64,000 nt of DNA from DASZHJ01 sp035581425. Its GTDB lineage: Bacteria > Pseudomonadota > Alphaproteobacteria > ATCC43930 > CGMCC-115725. The DNA is taken from contig DATJVP010000019.1 of the NCBI GenBank assembly GCA_035581425.1, positions 1 to 64,000 on the forward strand, in the 5' to 3' direction. This document shows, piece by piece, positions 23,586-33,081 of this stretch (within the stretch, counting starts at the first letter, position 1; each line of letters opens with the position of its first letter). The position numbers and the translations under genes were made by a program. The notes under the pieces were generated by a model. The model was not told the origin of the DNA and searched no databases. It saw only the letters and a program-made list of their open reading frames with translations.

Positions 23586-24752
23586 ATGTCCGCACCGAGC
23601 CTTTTTATGCGTCTTGCGCTGCCCGTTGCGACCGTGGCGATGCTCTTGGGCGGCGTTGCGTCGGCTTGGTCGCAGTCGCCGCCGACGGCGCCTCCGGTCA
23701 CCGTGAGCGCACCCCTGCAGAAAGAGATCGTGGAGTGGCAGGAATTCACGGGACAGTTCGCGGCCGTCGACTACATCGAGCTGCGCGCGCGCGTTAGCGG
23801 ATATCTCACCGAGATTCACTTTGAGGACGGGCAGATCGTGCAGAAGGGCGATCTGCTCTTCGTGATCGATCCCCGCCCCTTCCAGGCGGCGCTCGAGTCC
23901 GCCAAGGCGCAGCTCGAGCAGGCCAATGCGCAGGTCGACCTCGCGCAGCGCAATCTCGCGCGATCCGCGACGCTGGTGAAGCGCAGCGATGAACCCGTAA
24001 GCGTCTACGATCAGCGCGTCTCCGAGTTCAAGGTCGCGACCGCCACGGTCGACGTGGCGAAATCCGCGGTCACCACCGCCCAGCTCAATCTCGAGTACAC
24101 CCAGATCGTGGCGCCGATCACCGGCCGCATCAGCAACCATCTCGTGAGCATCGGCAACATCGTCAACGGCAGCGACGTGGGCGCGCCGACGCTCCTCACC
24201 ACCATCGTCTCACTCGATCCCATTTACTTCAACTTCGACATGAGCGAGGGGGATTTCGTCGCCTATCAGCGCGCGGCCGCCAAGGGGCTCTCGCTGTCAA
24301 CGGGCGACAGGACCATAGGAGTGTCGCTGCATCTCATCGACGAGCACGGCTGGCCGCACCAAGGCACGATGAACTTCGTCGACAACAGGATCAACCGGGA
24401 GTCCGGCACGATCCGCATTCGCGCGCAGTTTCCGAATCCCGACTATCTCCTGACGGCGGGACAGTTCGGTCGCATCCGGATTCCGGGCTCCGAGCCTTAC
24501 ATGGCGATCCTCATCCCCGACGCAGCGATTGTCACGGACCAATCGCGCAAGGAGGTGATGACCGTCACGGATGACGGCACAGTCGTCCCGAAGGTCATCC
24601 GGCCCGGTCCCAGCTACGAGAATCTGCGCATCGTACGCTCGGGGCTCGCGGCGAGCGACCGCATCGTCATCGACGGGCTAATAAGGGTGCGCCCCGGCGG
24701 GAAGGTGACGCCGCAGCCCGGCAAGATCGAGATCGAGCCCGAGACCAACTGA
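23586..24752 (+). CDS. RND efflux periplasmic adaptor (MexE/AcrA type)
   Basis: This is a 388-residue adaptor with an N-terminal export signal (LALPVATVAMLLGGVASAWS). It has the lipoyl motif RARVSGYLTEIHFEDGQIVQ, the KGDLLFVIDPRPF stretch typical of RND adaptors, a coiled-coil hairpin and LEYTQIVAPITGRISNHLVS. ATG 23586 is preceded by GGAGG; an upstream in-frame ATG at 23556 lacks a better site and would spoil the signal peptide. It lies 17 bases before the pump gene. No outer-membrane channel follows. Confidence 0.93.
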   Translation: MSAPSLFMRLALPVATVAMLLGGVASAWSQSPPTAPPVTVSAPLQKEIVEWQEFTGQFAAVDYIELRARVSGYLTEIHFEDGQIVQKGDLLFVIDPRPFQAALESAKAQLEQANAQVDLAQRNLARSATLVKRSDEPVSVYDQRVSEFKVATATVDVAKSAVTTAQLNLEYTQIVAPITGRISNHLVSIGNIVNGSDVGAPTLLTTIVSLDPIYFNFDMSEGDFVAYQRAAAKGLSLSTGDRTIGVSLHLIDEHGWPHQGTMNFVDNRINRESGTIRIRAQFPNPDYLLTAGQFGRIRIPGSEPYMAILIPDAAIVTDQSRKEVMTVTDDGTVVPKVIRPGPSYENLRIVRSGLAASDRIVIDGLIRVRPGGKVTPQPGKIEIEPETN

Positions 24753-24769
24753 CGGGCCGGAAATCGTCC

Positions 24770-27700
24770 ATGAAGCTCTCGCACTTCTTCATCGACCGTC
24801 CGATTTTCGCGATGGTCGTCTCGATCTTCATCACGCTCGTCGGCGCGATCTCGTTCTCCGATCTCCCCGTCGCCCAATACCCGGAGATCGCGCCTCCCAC
24901 CATCGTCATCAGCGCGAGCTACCCCGGCGCCTCCGCGCAGGTCGTGGCGGACACCGTCGCGGCGCCGCTCGAGGAGGAGATCAACGGCGTCGAGAACATG
25001 CTATACATGTCCTCGCAGGCGACGAGCGACGGAAACCTCTCGCTCACCGTTACCTTCGCGCTCGGCACCGACCTCGACATCGCCCAAGTCCTGGTCCAGA
25101 ACCGGGTCTCGGTCGCGCAGCCGAAGCTGCCGTCGGATGTGCAGCGCATCGGCGTCACCGTGCGCAAGAACTCGCCTGATCTCATGATGGTGATCCATCT
25201 GAGCTCGCCCGACGGGTCGCGCGACCAGCTCTACATCTCGAACTACGCGACCCTGCAGGTGAAGGACGTGCTGGCGCGCGTCAACGGCGTGGGCGACGTG
25301 CGGATTTTCGGCGCGCGCGACTATTCGATGCGCGTCTGGCTCGATCCCGAGAAAGTCGCCGCGCGCGGCCTCACCGCGGGCGAGGTGGTGCAGGCGCTCG
25401 CCGGCCAGAACGTCCAGGTGGCCTCGGGCGTGATCAACCAGCCGCCGGTGCCGCGGTCGGGCGCGTTCGAGATCAACGTCGAGACCTTGGGCCGCCTGAC
25501 CGACCCGCGCCAATTCGAGAATATCATCGTGCGCACCGACACCCAGGGGCGCGTCACGCGCGTAAGGGACATCGCGCGCGTCGAGCTCGGCGCGCAGGAT
25601 TACAACACCAACGGCTATCTCGACGAGCGCCGGGCCGTGCCGCTTTTGATCTTCCAGCTCCCGGGCTCCAATGCGCTCGCGACCGCGGATCGCGTGCTCG
25701 CGACGATGGCGGAACTCTCGAAGTCGTTCCCGCAGGGGCTGCGCTACGACATCGTCTACAACCCCACGCAATTCATCGCGGAGTCCGTGCGCGAGGTTTT
25801 CAAGACCATGGGCGAGGCGGTGATCCTCGTCGTAATCGTGGTGATCCTCTTCCTGCAGACCTGGCGCGCCTCGATCGTGCCGATCGTCGCCATTCCGATC
25901 TCGCTCGTCGGCACCTTCACCATCCTGGAGGCGCTGGGTTTCTCGCTCAACAACCTCTCGCTCTTCGGCCTGGTGCTCGCGATCGGCATCGTCGTTGACG
26001 ACGCGATCGTCGTGGTCGAGAACGTCGAGCGCAACATCCGAGAGGGCAGGTCGCCGCGCGACGCGGCGCACGAGACCATGAACGAGGTCGGCGGCGCGCT
26101 CATCGCGATCGCGCTCGTGCTGACGGCGGTCTTCGTCCCCGCCGCCTTCATCGCGGGCATCTCCGGGCAGTTCTTCCGCCAATTCGCGGTGACGATCGCC
26201 TCGGCGACGCTGATCTCCTGCCTCGTCTCGCTCACGCTGAGCCCTGCCCTCTGCGCGCTGCTTTTCAAGCCGCACAGCGTCGGGGCCGGCAAGGACTCGC
26301 TGGTGACGCGGCCCATCCGCGCCTTCTTTCGCGGATTCAACCGGGGCTTCGAAGCGCTCTCAATCGGATATGGCGGTCTCACAGGCAAGCTAATCCGGCG
26401 CGGAGCCATCATGCTCGTGGCCTATGCGGGCCTCATCGGCCTCACCGCCTGGCAGTTCGAGCGCGCGCCCACGGGCTTCATCCCGCAGCAGGACCTCGGC
26501 TATCTCATCACGGTCATTCAGCTTCCTCCGGGCGCGTCGCTCGACCGCACGGATGCGGTGGTGCGCGAGGCGACGAAGATCATCCTCGGCACCGAGGGAG
26601 TCATTCACGCCGTGCCCTTTGCCGGGCTCGACGGCGCGACCTTCACCAACGCTCCGAACGCCGGCGCCATCTTTGCGGGGCTCGCGCCCTTCGCGGATCG
26701 CGCGGGCAAAGGTCTCACCGCCGACCACATCCTCGCCGACCTGCAGAAGCGCCTCAACGCGATTCAGAGCGCTTTCATCGTGGTGATACCGCCGCCGCCG
26801 GTGCGCGGGATCGGCAATGCCGGCGGCTTCAAGCTCATCGTGCAGGACAAGCGTGGCCGCGGGGCGGAGGCCCTGGAGGCGGCAGTGCAGGAACTGCTCG
26901 GCGCCGCAAGGCAGACGCCCGGCCTCGTCGGTGTCTTCTCCCTCTTCAACACGCGAACTCCCAAGCTCTACGCCGACATCGACCGCGTGAAGGCCGAGAT
27001 CCTCGGCGTCCCCGCGGACAGGGTCTTCGAGACGCTCGAGGTCTATCTGGGCTCCGCCTACGTCAACGACTTCACCTATCTCGGCCACACCTACCGCGTG
27101 ACGGCGCAGGCTGATGGGCGGTATCGGATGGATATTCACGACATCGCCAACTACAAGACGCGGAGCGACGCCGGCTTCATGGTGCCGATCGGCTCGGTCG
27201 CGACCTTCCGGGACATCACGGGTCCCTATCGCGTCCCGCGCTACAACCTCTATCCCGCCGCGGAGCTGCAGGGAAACACGCTGCCAGGCTATTCGACGGG
27301 ATATGCGCTCGCCGCGATCGAGCGGATTGCGAGCGAGCGCTTGCCCGACGGATTCGGCTACGAATGGACCGAGCTCGCCTATCAGGAGAAGCTAGTCGGC
27401 AACACGGGACTCATCGTCTTCGCGGCCTCGGTGATCTTCGTTTTCCTTGTGCTCGCCGCGCAATACGAGAGCTGGGCGCTGCCGCTTTCGGTCGTCCTCA
27501 TCGTGCCGATGTGTCTGCTCGCGGGCGTCAGCGGATTGCTGTTCCGCGGCTTCGACGTGAACATCCTCGGACAGATCGGCTTCATCGTCCTCATCGGCCT
27601 TGCCGCCAAGAATGCGATCCTGATCGTGGAGTTCGCACGCCAGGGACAGGATGCGGGAACCCCGCTGCTGGAAGCAGCCGTCCACGCCGCGCGCACCCGA

Positions 27701-27928
27701 CTGCGGCCGATCCTGATGACGTCCTTCGCCTTCATCCTGGGCGTAGTCCCACTGGCGATCGCCACCGGCGCGGGGTCGGAGATGCGTCAATCCCTCGGCA
27801 CCGCCGTCTTCTTCGGCATGCTCGGCGTCACCGGATTCGGGCTGCTCTTCACGCCGGTCTTCTACGTGGTGATCCGCCGTCTCGCTCCTGCACCCCCGGC
27901 CCCGCCGCGACCGCCGGCTGCTGGCTGA
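24770..27928 (+). CDS. RND efflux pump, HAE1 family (AcrB/MexB-like)
   Basis: This proton-driven inner-membrane pump has 1052 residues, the normal length. It begins MKLSHFFIDRPIFAMVVSIF and has 12 helices with two large periplasmic loops. Helix 4 carries the proton-relay aspartates Asp410-Asp411 (IGIVVDDAIVVVENVERNI). The C-terminal half has GLAAKNAILIVEFARQGQDA and RPILMTSFAFILGVVPLAIA, also diagnostic. It forms an operon with the adaptor. Substrates cannot be read from the sequence. Confidence 0.96.
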   Translation: MKLSHFFIDRPIFAMVVSIFITLVGAISFSDLPVAQYPEIAPPTIVISASYPGASAQVVADTVAAPLEEEINGVENMLYMSSQATSDGNLSLTVTFALGTDLDIAQVLVQNRVSVAQPKLPSDVQRIGVTVRKNSPDLMMVIHLSSPDGSRDQLYISNYATLQVKDVLARVNGVGDVRIFGARDYSMRVWLDPEKVAARGLTAGEVVQALAGQNVQVASGVINQPPVPRSGAFEINVETLGRLTDPRQFENIIVRTDTQGRVTRVRDIARVELGAQDYNTNGYLDERRAVPLLIFQLPGSNALATADRVLATMAELSKSFPQGLRYDIVYNPTQFIAESVREVFKTMGEAVILVVIVVILFLQTWRASIVPIVAIPISLVGTFTILEALGFSLNNLSLFGLVLAIGIVVDDAIVVVENVERNIREGRSPRDAAHETMNEVGGALIAIALVLTAVFVPAAFIAGISGQFFRQFAVTIASATLISCLVSLTLSPALCALLFKPHSVGAGKDSLVTRPIRAFFRGFNRGFEALSIGYGGLTGKLIRRGAIMLVAYAGLIGLTAWQFERAPTGFIPQQDLGYLITVIQLPPGASLDRTDAVVREATKIILGTEGVIHAVPFAGLDGATFTNAPNAGAIFAGLAPFADRAGKGLTADHILADLQKRLNAIQSAFIVVIPPPPVRGIGNAGGFKLIVQDKRGRGAEALEAAVQELLGAARQTPGLVGVFSLFNTRTPKLYADIDRVKAEILGVPADRVFETLEVYLGSAYVNDFTYLGHTYRVTAQADGRYRMDIHDIANYKTRSDAGFMVPIGSVATFRDITGPYRVPRYNLYPAAELQGNTLPGYSTGYALAAIERIASERLPDGFGYEWTELAYQEKLVGNTGLIVFAASVIFVFLVLAAQYESWALPLSVVLIVPMCLLAGVSGLLFRGFDVNILGQIGFIVLIGLAAKNAILIVEFARQGQDAGTPLLEAAVHAARTRLRPILMTSFAFILGVVPLAIATGAGSEMRQSLGTAVFFGMLGVTGFGLLFTPVFYVVIRRLAPAPPAPPRPPAAG

Positions 27929-28062
27929 GCCGGCCAGCGTCGCGTTTCACGCCGCGGTCGCGTTGTCGGCTCCACGCGGAAGCTGGGCGCGACGAGGACG
28001 AAAAATGGTTCTTCGATCCCTTCGTCCTCCACGAACCCGCTTGAGCCACCCGTTGTGGACGC

Positions 28063-29049
28063 TCATTCGTCGAGGAAGCGCCGAGCCGCATCGCCATAGC
28101 GTGCGCCGCTGACGCGCTCGCCGGAGAACATCCGGTCGAGTTCCGCGAGGTGATCGCTCGGAAGCCGCAGGCGTGCCGCTGCGGCATTCTCATCCAGGCG
28201 AGAAATAACCTTGGTTCCGGGGATTGGCACGATATCTTCTCCCTGCGACATCAGCCATGCGAGGGCAACTTGTGCCGGCGTCCCGCCATGGGTAGCGGCA
28301 ATGTGTTCCAGGATCGCGAGAAGTGCGCGATTGCGCTCGAAGTGCTCGCTCTGGAATCTCGGAATGGCGCGGCGAGCGTCTCCCTCCTGCAGCGACTGAA
28401 CGCTGGCGATCCTTCCCGTTAGAAACCCGCGACCCAACGGGCTATAAGGCACGAACCCGATGCCGAGCTCGCGGCAGGCGGGCAGGATCTCAGCTTCGAT
28501 GTCGCGGCTCCAAAGCGAGTATTCGGATTGCAACGCCGCAATGGGATGGACGCGCTGCGCTCGTCGCAGAGTCGTGGCCGAGACCTCGCAAAGCCCGAGA
28601 AAACGTACCTTCCCGCGCCGCACCAGCTCGGCCATGGCCCCGACCGTCTCCTCGATCGGCACAGCGCGGTCGATGCGGTGCAAATAGTAGAGATCGATCG
28701 TGTCGATGCCGAGCTGTCGCAAGCTTTCATCGCAGGACCGGACTACGGCTTCCGGCCGAGCATCGACGGCAGTGGGGCGGCCGCGCTCGTCGAGCGTGAT
28801 ACCGAACTTGGTGGCGATCAGCGCTTGCGTACGACGGCCGGCGATAGCACCGCCGAGGAGCGCCTCGCTCGGAGCATACATTGCCGCGGTGTCGAAGAGA
28901 GTGATGCCGAGATCCAGGGCCCGGTCGACGACGCAGCGTGCGCTCGCCGCGTCGACGGCACCTGAAGCGCCATAATATCCGGAGAAGCTCATGCAGCCGA
29001 GGCCAAGTTCTGAAACTTCGAGTCCGGCCCCGAGGAAACGTCGCTTCAT
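28063..29049 (-). CDS. aldo/keto reductase
   Basis: This 328-residue NADPH-dependent oxidoreductase has the TIM-barrel catalytic tetrad Asp53, Tyr58 (TLFDTAAMYAPSEALLG), Lys81 (IATKFG) and His124 (DLYYLHRID). It begins RRFLGAGLEVSELGLGCMSF and has the cofactor loop VPIPGTKVISRLDENAAAAR, as in the AKR11/AKR13 type. ATG 29049 fits the family start; an ATG 33 bases upstream is possible. It is convergent with the RND pump gene and stands alone. The substrate is unknown. Confidence 0.92.
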   Translation of the reverse strand: MKRRFLGAGLEVSELGLGCMSFSGYYGASGAVDAASARCVVDRALDLGITLFDTAAMYAPSEALLGGAIAGRRTQALIATKFGITLDERGRPTAVDARPEAVVRSCDESLRQLGIDTIDLYYLHRIDRAVPIEETVGAMAELVRRGKVRFLGLCEVSATTLRRAQRVHPIAALQSEYSLWSRDIEAEILPACRELGIGFVPYSPLGRGFLTGRIASVQSLQEGDARRAIPRFQSEHFERNRALLAILEHIAATHGGTPAQVALAWLMSQGEDIVPIPGTKVISRLDENAAAARLRLPSDHLAELDRMFSGERVSGARYGDAARRFLDE

Positions 29050-29373
29050 TGCATTGCGGCCCACCCGCCATCTATAGCGCAAGCCCCGACGCCGATCGCC
29101 TCGAGAGCAGCAAACAGATCACGTTGGCTCGCCGCGATCCTCCATGTCAAATTTGGCGCGAAGCGTCCGAACTGACATGGATTGCCGATCCGCAATCGCT
29201 CAATGGCTCCAATATAAGAAATTGGACGAAGCATGCTCGTACACATCTGGATGTTGTGTGTCCGGTTCTCCATCTCCGCCGTCTTGTCCGGTATTCGAGT
29301 AAGCCATATGCTGGCTAATTCGGGGTCTGGCCGCGATGAGACGTGCGTCAACGAAGGAATGAGGGGGTCGGCG
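29050..29373. other. intergenic region between aldo/keto reductase and amino-acid ABC cassette
   Basis: This 324-base divergent spacer is noticeably AT-richer than most of the window (for example AATATAAGAAATTGGACG near 29210). It should carry the promoter of the ABC cassette, but I see no spaced -35/-10 pair that I would defend. No coding frame with family resemblance and no repeat or transposon end was recognised. Confidence 0.5.
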
Positions 29374-30213
29374 ATGAGACGCGATTTGTGGAAGCTGCCG
29401 GTTTCGGTGGCGCTGATTTTTCTGTGCATCGCTCACGCGGCCAAAGTTCAAGCTCAGAGCGCAAACTCGACGCTCCAGACCGTGTTGAAGCGGGGCACGA
29501 TCGTCATTGGCACGCGGTCGACAGCGCTTCCGTTTTCCTTCAAGGACGAAAAGGGCGAGCTCGTAGGGTTCGACATCGATCTCGCTCGCGAGATCGCGCG
29601 CGGTCTCTTCAAGGATCCGGCAAAAGTCGAATTCGTCATTCTGTCGAGCTCCTCCGACCGAGTGGCGTCGCTGCAGTCGAACCGTGTCGACGCAGTGATA
29701 ACGGGATTCAGCGTTTATCTCGAGCGAACTCAGGTAATCGATTTCACGACTCCCTATATGATCTCCGACAATATCTTCGTGGTGAAAACCTCCTCGCCGA
29801 TTCAGAAATACGCCGACTTGGTCGGCAAGCTCATCGTGACGAGGCAGGGAGCCGACGTGGAGGCGCTCATTAAAAACGTGGTCCCAAATCCGCAAATACA
29901 GGGCTACCCCGAAGTTTCCGATGCCTTCCTTGCGTTTCGACAGGGAAGAGGGGACGCATTCTTTTATGAGCGCGCGGCATCCATGTATTACGCGCGCCAA
30001 TACCCCGGTCAATTTCGAGCGATCGAGGACCGCGAGCACGGCATTGAAGTGAGCCCGATCGCGATCGGCGTTCGCCAGGGCGACCAGACGTGGCTCAACT
30101 ATCTCAACTGGGCGCTCTACAGCCTGAAGGCCTCCGGCAAGCTTCAAGAGCTGCACAAGAAATGGCTTGGAACCGAGGAGTTGGAGCCCAACTGGGTCCG
30201 CCAGCCCCTCTGA
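29374..30213 (+). CDS. amino-acid ABC transporter substrate-binding protein
   Basis: This is a 279-residue periplasmic binding protein of the polar amino acid family. A signal peptide (MRRDLWKLPVSVALIFLCIA, cleavage near VQAQS) is followed by the family opening LQTVLKRGTIVIGTRSTALP, then GFDIDLAREIARGL, ITGFSVYLERTQVIDFTTPY and a C-terminal LQELHKKWLG. ATG 29374 has GAGGGGG upstream. It heads a cassette with two permeases, but no ATPase gene is present. The codon and base composition is less GC-rich than in the flanks. Confidence 0.93.
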   Translation: MRRDLWKLPVSVALIFLCIAHAAKVQAQSANSTLQTVLKRGTIVIGTRSTALPFSFKDEKGELVGFDIDLAREIARGLFKDPAKVEFVILSSSSDRVASLQSNRVDAVITGFSVYLERTQVIDFTTPYMISDNIFVVKTSSPIQKYADLVGKLIVTRQGADVEALIKNVVPNPQIQGYPEVSDAFLAFRQGRGDAFFYERAASMYYARQYPGQFRAIEDREHGIEVSPIAIGVRQGDQTWLNYLNWALYSLKASGKLQELHKKWLGTEELEPNWVRQPL

Positions 30214-30240
30214 CACCCATAGTGACGCCGACCGCCGCGG

Positions 30241-30927
30241 ATGGGCTCAGGCTACACTTTAATTTGGGCGCCGGTTATCGAGGCCGTATCCGAACTTTCC
30301 TTCGGCCTTTTGGTCACGCTTGAGATTGCCTTACTGAGTTCGATTTCCGCGACAATTCTGGGGCTCACTGGCGCCCTCATCGTACGATACGGCGGGGGCG
30401 GCGGAAGGTTCGTAGGAATTTCGTATCTCGAGCTGATGCGCAATAGCCCCAGCCTCGTGAAAATGTATTTTCTTTACTTCGGACTAGCGACATTCGGCAT
30501 TTACCTGTCGCCGTTTGCGGCGGGCACGATCGCGCTCAGCCTGCACAATGCCGCATATCTGATGGAAATCTTCCGCGCTGCGATCGCGTCGGTGTCCGAT
30601 GGGCAGAATCAAGCGGCCGCGAGCTTGGGGCTCAGACCTGGAGTTGCGTTCCGCAAGATTATATGGCCGCAGGCGTTGCGGCGTGCGTTGCCCGCACTGG
30701 GAAACAACTGGGCCGAGATCGCGAAGGATACGTCGATCACGAGCGCGCTGTCGGTCCAGGACTTCTATTACGTATTCACGTCGATCATCGCCCTGAACAT
30801 GCGAACCTATGAATTCTTTATCGTGGCCGGAGCCGTCTACCTCGTTCTGACCGGCAGCATCGGAGGGTTTGCCCGCCTCTTCGAGTGGCGCTTGAGCACG
30901 GCAGAGCGAAAGTCGGCGAAGCGATGA
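30241..30927 (+). CDS. amino-acid ABC transporter permease (HisM/GlnP family)
   Basis: This 228-residue inner-membrane permease has about five helices. It shows the HisMQ-type features SFGLLVTLEIALLSSISATI, YLELMRNSPSLVKMYFLYFG and the EAA coupling loop (QAAASLGLRPGVAFRKIIWP, QALRRALPALGNNW) that docks the ATPase. The stop overlaps the start of the second permease as ATGA. Confidence 0.92.
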   Translation: MGSGYTLIWAPVIEAVSELSFGLLVTLEIALLSSISATILGLTGALIVRYGGGGGRFVGISYLELMRNSPSLVKMYFLYFGLATFGIYLSPFAAGTIALSLHNAAYLMEIFRAAIASVSDGQNQAAASLGLRPGVAFRKIIWPQALRRALPALGNNWAEIAKDTSITSALSVQDFYYVFTSIIALNMRTYEFFIVAGAVYLVLTGSIGGFARLFEWRLSTAERKSAKR

Positions 30928-31589
30928 GCGCCGCGTCGCTCTCGGTAATTTTGCCGCTTCTCGGCGGACTGTTCGAAAGCCTGAAGCTGGCAACCGTGGT
31001 TCTTACACTGGGTACCTTCGGCGGATTGCTCCTCGGCGCTTTTGCCGCCCTGGGCGGACGGCTCGGACGCCGGGTCGTCAATGTGCTGCTCTATTTCGTG
31101 CGCGGCATTCCGCTGCTAATTCAAGCGTTCGCCGTTTTTTACGTCCTGCCGCTCTTCGGTCTCCGCCTTTCGCCATTTATTTCGGCCACTCTCGCTCTCG
31201 CGATGTTTGCGAGCGTCACGATCAGCGAGATCATACGCGGAGGCATTGTCGCGGTGCCATCAAGCCAGGTGGAAGCCGCGCTCGCATTGGGCCTGACGCG
31301 CCGCAAAGCGTTCGTCTTGATCGTGCTGCCGCAGGCTCTACGGATCGTGATTCCGCCGATGGTCGGCCAGTTCGTGTCGTTGATAAAAGCAACGTCGATC
31401 ATCTCCTTGCTCGGAGTCTCGGAACTAATGTATTCCGGTCGGGAGATCATCGAGCGCACGTTGCAGGGCTTCGAAGTCATGACGCTCATTTGGCTGCTTT
31501 ACACGGCGGTGTGTCTTCCTTTGTCGGCATGCGGACGCTGGCTCGAGCGCCGTCTCTCGGCGACGGGTCCCAGCACAAGTCGGGGCTGA
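30924..31589 (+). CDS. amino-acid ABC transporter permease, second subunit
   Basis: This 221-residue partner permease has FESLKLATVVLTLGTFGGLL near the N-terminus, YFVRGIPLLIQAFAVFYVLP and an EAA loop VEAALALGLTRRKAFVLIVL-PQALR. ATG 30924 overlaps the upstream stop. With two permeases the transporter is a heterodimer; the matching ATP-binding protein, normally next in the operon, is missing and is replaced by an aminotransferase gene 62 bases downstream. An ATPase must be supplied from elsewhere in the genome. Confidence 0.92.
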   Translation: MSAASLSVILPLLGGLFESLKLATVVLTLGTFGGLLLGAFAALGGRLGRRVVNVLLYFVRGIPLLIQAFAVFYVLPLFGLRLSPFISATLALAMFASVTISEIIRGGIVAVPSSQVEAALALGLTRRKAFVLIVLPQALRIVIPPMVGQFVSLIKATSIISLLGVSELMYSGREIIERTLQGFEVMTLIWLLYTAVCLPLSACGRWLERRLSATGPSTSRG

Positions 31590-31651
31590 CGAGTGCAAAA
31601 CTTCCGTGTCAAGTTCAGGCACGCGACTTTTAGGGCGGGAGCAGATCGGCC

Positions 31652-32857
31652 ATGGACCTCTTAGCTAAGCGTCTCGGGAGCATCAATTTCTCTCAGACAC
31701 TCGCGATCGGGCAGCGTGCGGCCAGGATGCGGGCCGCGGGGCACGACATCATAAGCCTCGGCCTCGGCGAGCCCGACTTCAAAATCGCGGAAAACATACG
31801 ATCTGCCACGGCAAAGGCAGCGCTGGAAGGTCACGAGCGAAGCGGGCCCGTCGAGGGCATCTCAGAACTCAAATCCGCCGTAGTGCGAAAGTTGAATCGC
31901 GAGAACGGCCTCTCCTACGAGCCCGAGCAGATCGTCATCGGTGCAGGATCGAAGCAAATAATCTTCAACGCCATGATGGCCACCTTGGACCCGGGCGATG
32001 AGGTTATCATTCCAGCTCCCTATTGGGTGTCCTACCCCGACATCGTGCGGATGGCCGGCGCCAATCCCGTGACCGTGCCCTGCACTTCCCAGCTCGGTCA
32101 CAAGATTACGGCCGACATGCTCAATTCGGCGATCACTGCGAAGACCAAATGGTTCATCCTGAATTCGCCATCCAACCCGACGGGTGCCGTCTACCGTGCC
32201 GACGAACTGCATGCGCTTGCGGAAGTGCTGCGAGCTCGCCCGGGCATCCTGATCTTGAGCGATGAGATCTACGAGAAGTTCGTCTATCCACCGGCGAAAT
32301 TCGCCAGCATAGCCGGTGTAGCGCCCGATTTGCGCGACCGGATCCTCACAGTCAACGGGCCGTCCAAAACCTACTCGATGATCGGCTGGCGCATCGGCTA
32401 TGGAGCGGGACCGGTCGAATTGATTCGCGGGATGATGAGGATCCAGTCACAAGTAACCTCGAGCACCTGCACCATCGCGCAGATCGGTACCGCTGCCGCG
32501 CTATTGGGGCCGCAAGAGTCGGTCGCGGCCACCATCGCCGACTATCACGAGCGCCGCAATCTCGTCGTGGAGCTCGCTTCGAGAATTCGGTTCTTTCACG
32601 CGATTCCCCCGGACGGCGCCTTTTATCTATTTCCTGACTGCTCGGCACTGATTGGCGCATCGACCCGAGACGGCAAGGTCTTCAAAACCGATGTGGATGT
32701 GGTCGATTACCTCATCGACGTAGCGGGCGTCGTCACCGTTCCAGGGTCGGCCTTCGGCATGGGGCCTGCCCTCCGCATGGCCTACACGTGTCCACGAGAC
32801 CGTTTGGAGGTCGCTTTCGATCGCATCGCGACTGCATTGGATGGTGTCCGGCACTGA
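31652..32857 (+). CDS. class I/II PLP aminotransferase (AspC/AatA-like)
   Basis: This is a 401-residue fold-type I aminotransferase. Motifs: ISLGLGEPDF (residues 34-43), the NSPSNPTGAVY loop (Asn175), SDEIYEKF with Asp204 and Tyr207, the cofactor lysine Lys239 in GPSKTYSMIGWRIGYG, and C-terminal RMAYTC, where the substrate-carboxylate arginine is expected. It is of the bacterial aspartate/prephenate aminotransferase subgroup. Its place behind an amino-acid uptake cassette suggests that the imported amino acid is transaminated. It shares the lower GC content of this segment. Confidence 0.92.
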   Translation: MDLLAKRLGSINFSQTLAIGQRAARMRAAGHDIISLGLGEPDFKIAENIRSATAKAALEGHERSGPVEGISELKSAVVRKLNRENGLSYEPEQIVIGAGSKQIIFNAMMATLDPGDEVIIPAPYWVSYPDIVRMAGANPVTVPCTSQLGHKITADMLNSAITAKTKWFILNSPSNPTGAVYRADELHALAEVLRARPGILILSDEIYEKFVYPPAKFASIAGVAPDLRDRILTVNGPSKTYSMIGWRIGYGAGPVELIRGMMRIQSQVTSSTCTIAQIGTAAALLGPQESVAATIADYHERRNLVVELASRIRFFHAIPPDGAFYLFPDCSALIGASTRDGKVFKTDVDVVDYLIDVAGVVTVPGSAFGMGPALRMAYTCPRDRLEVAFDRIATALDGVRH

Positions 32858-32907
32858 TCGACGGCCGTCGCCGACGATTCGTGCTCGAAACCGGTTCTTG
32901 AAGTGAT

Positions 32908-32981
32908 TGGAGCGGGTGAAGGGAATCGAACCCTCGTCGTAAGCTTGGGAAGCTTCTGCTCTACCATTGAGCTACACCCGC
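32908..32981 (-). tRNA. tRNA-Gly (anticodon CCC)
   Basis: The minus strand folds into a full cloverleaf with the CCA end encoded: acceptor stem GCGGGTG/CACCCGC, D-arm GCTC...GAGC, anticodon loop TTCCCAA giving anticodon CCC (plus-strand positions 32947-32949) and T-arm GAGGG TTCGATT CCCTT. The gene reads GGG glycine codons. Its 3' end points toward the AT-richer cassette at 29-32.9 kb. Confidence 0.96.
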
Positions 32982-33081
32982 GCCGTCCGCTATTAAAGCC
33001 GAGGGCCCAGCGTCGATCAAGGAGGAACGCGGCCGGCAACGAGAGCGGCCTCCTTGCTAGGGATCACTCGGGAGATTCAAT

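Noticed and set aside
27920..27938. Hairpin GCTGGC-N7-GCCAGC over the RND pump stop codon as terminator
   Set aside because: Short stem with no T-tract; too weak to call a terminator.
28014..28043. Sequence resembling the tRNA-Gly 3' end (TTCGATCCCTTC ... CCCGCT)
   Set aside because: It is in the opposite orientation to the tRNA and interrupted by 12 bases, so it is not an attachment-site direct repeat; probably chance.
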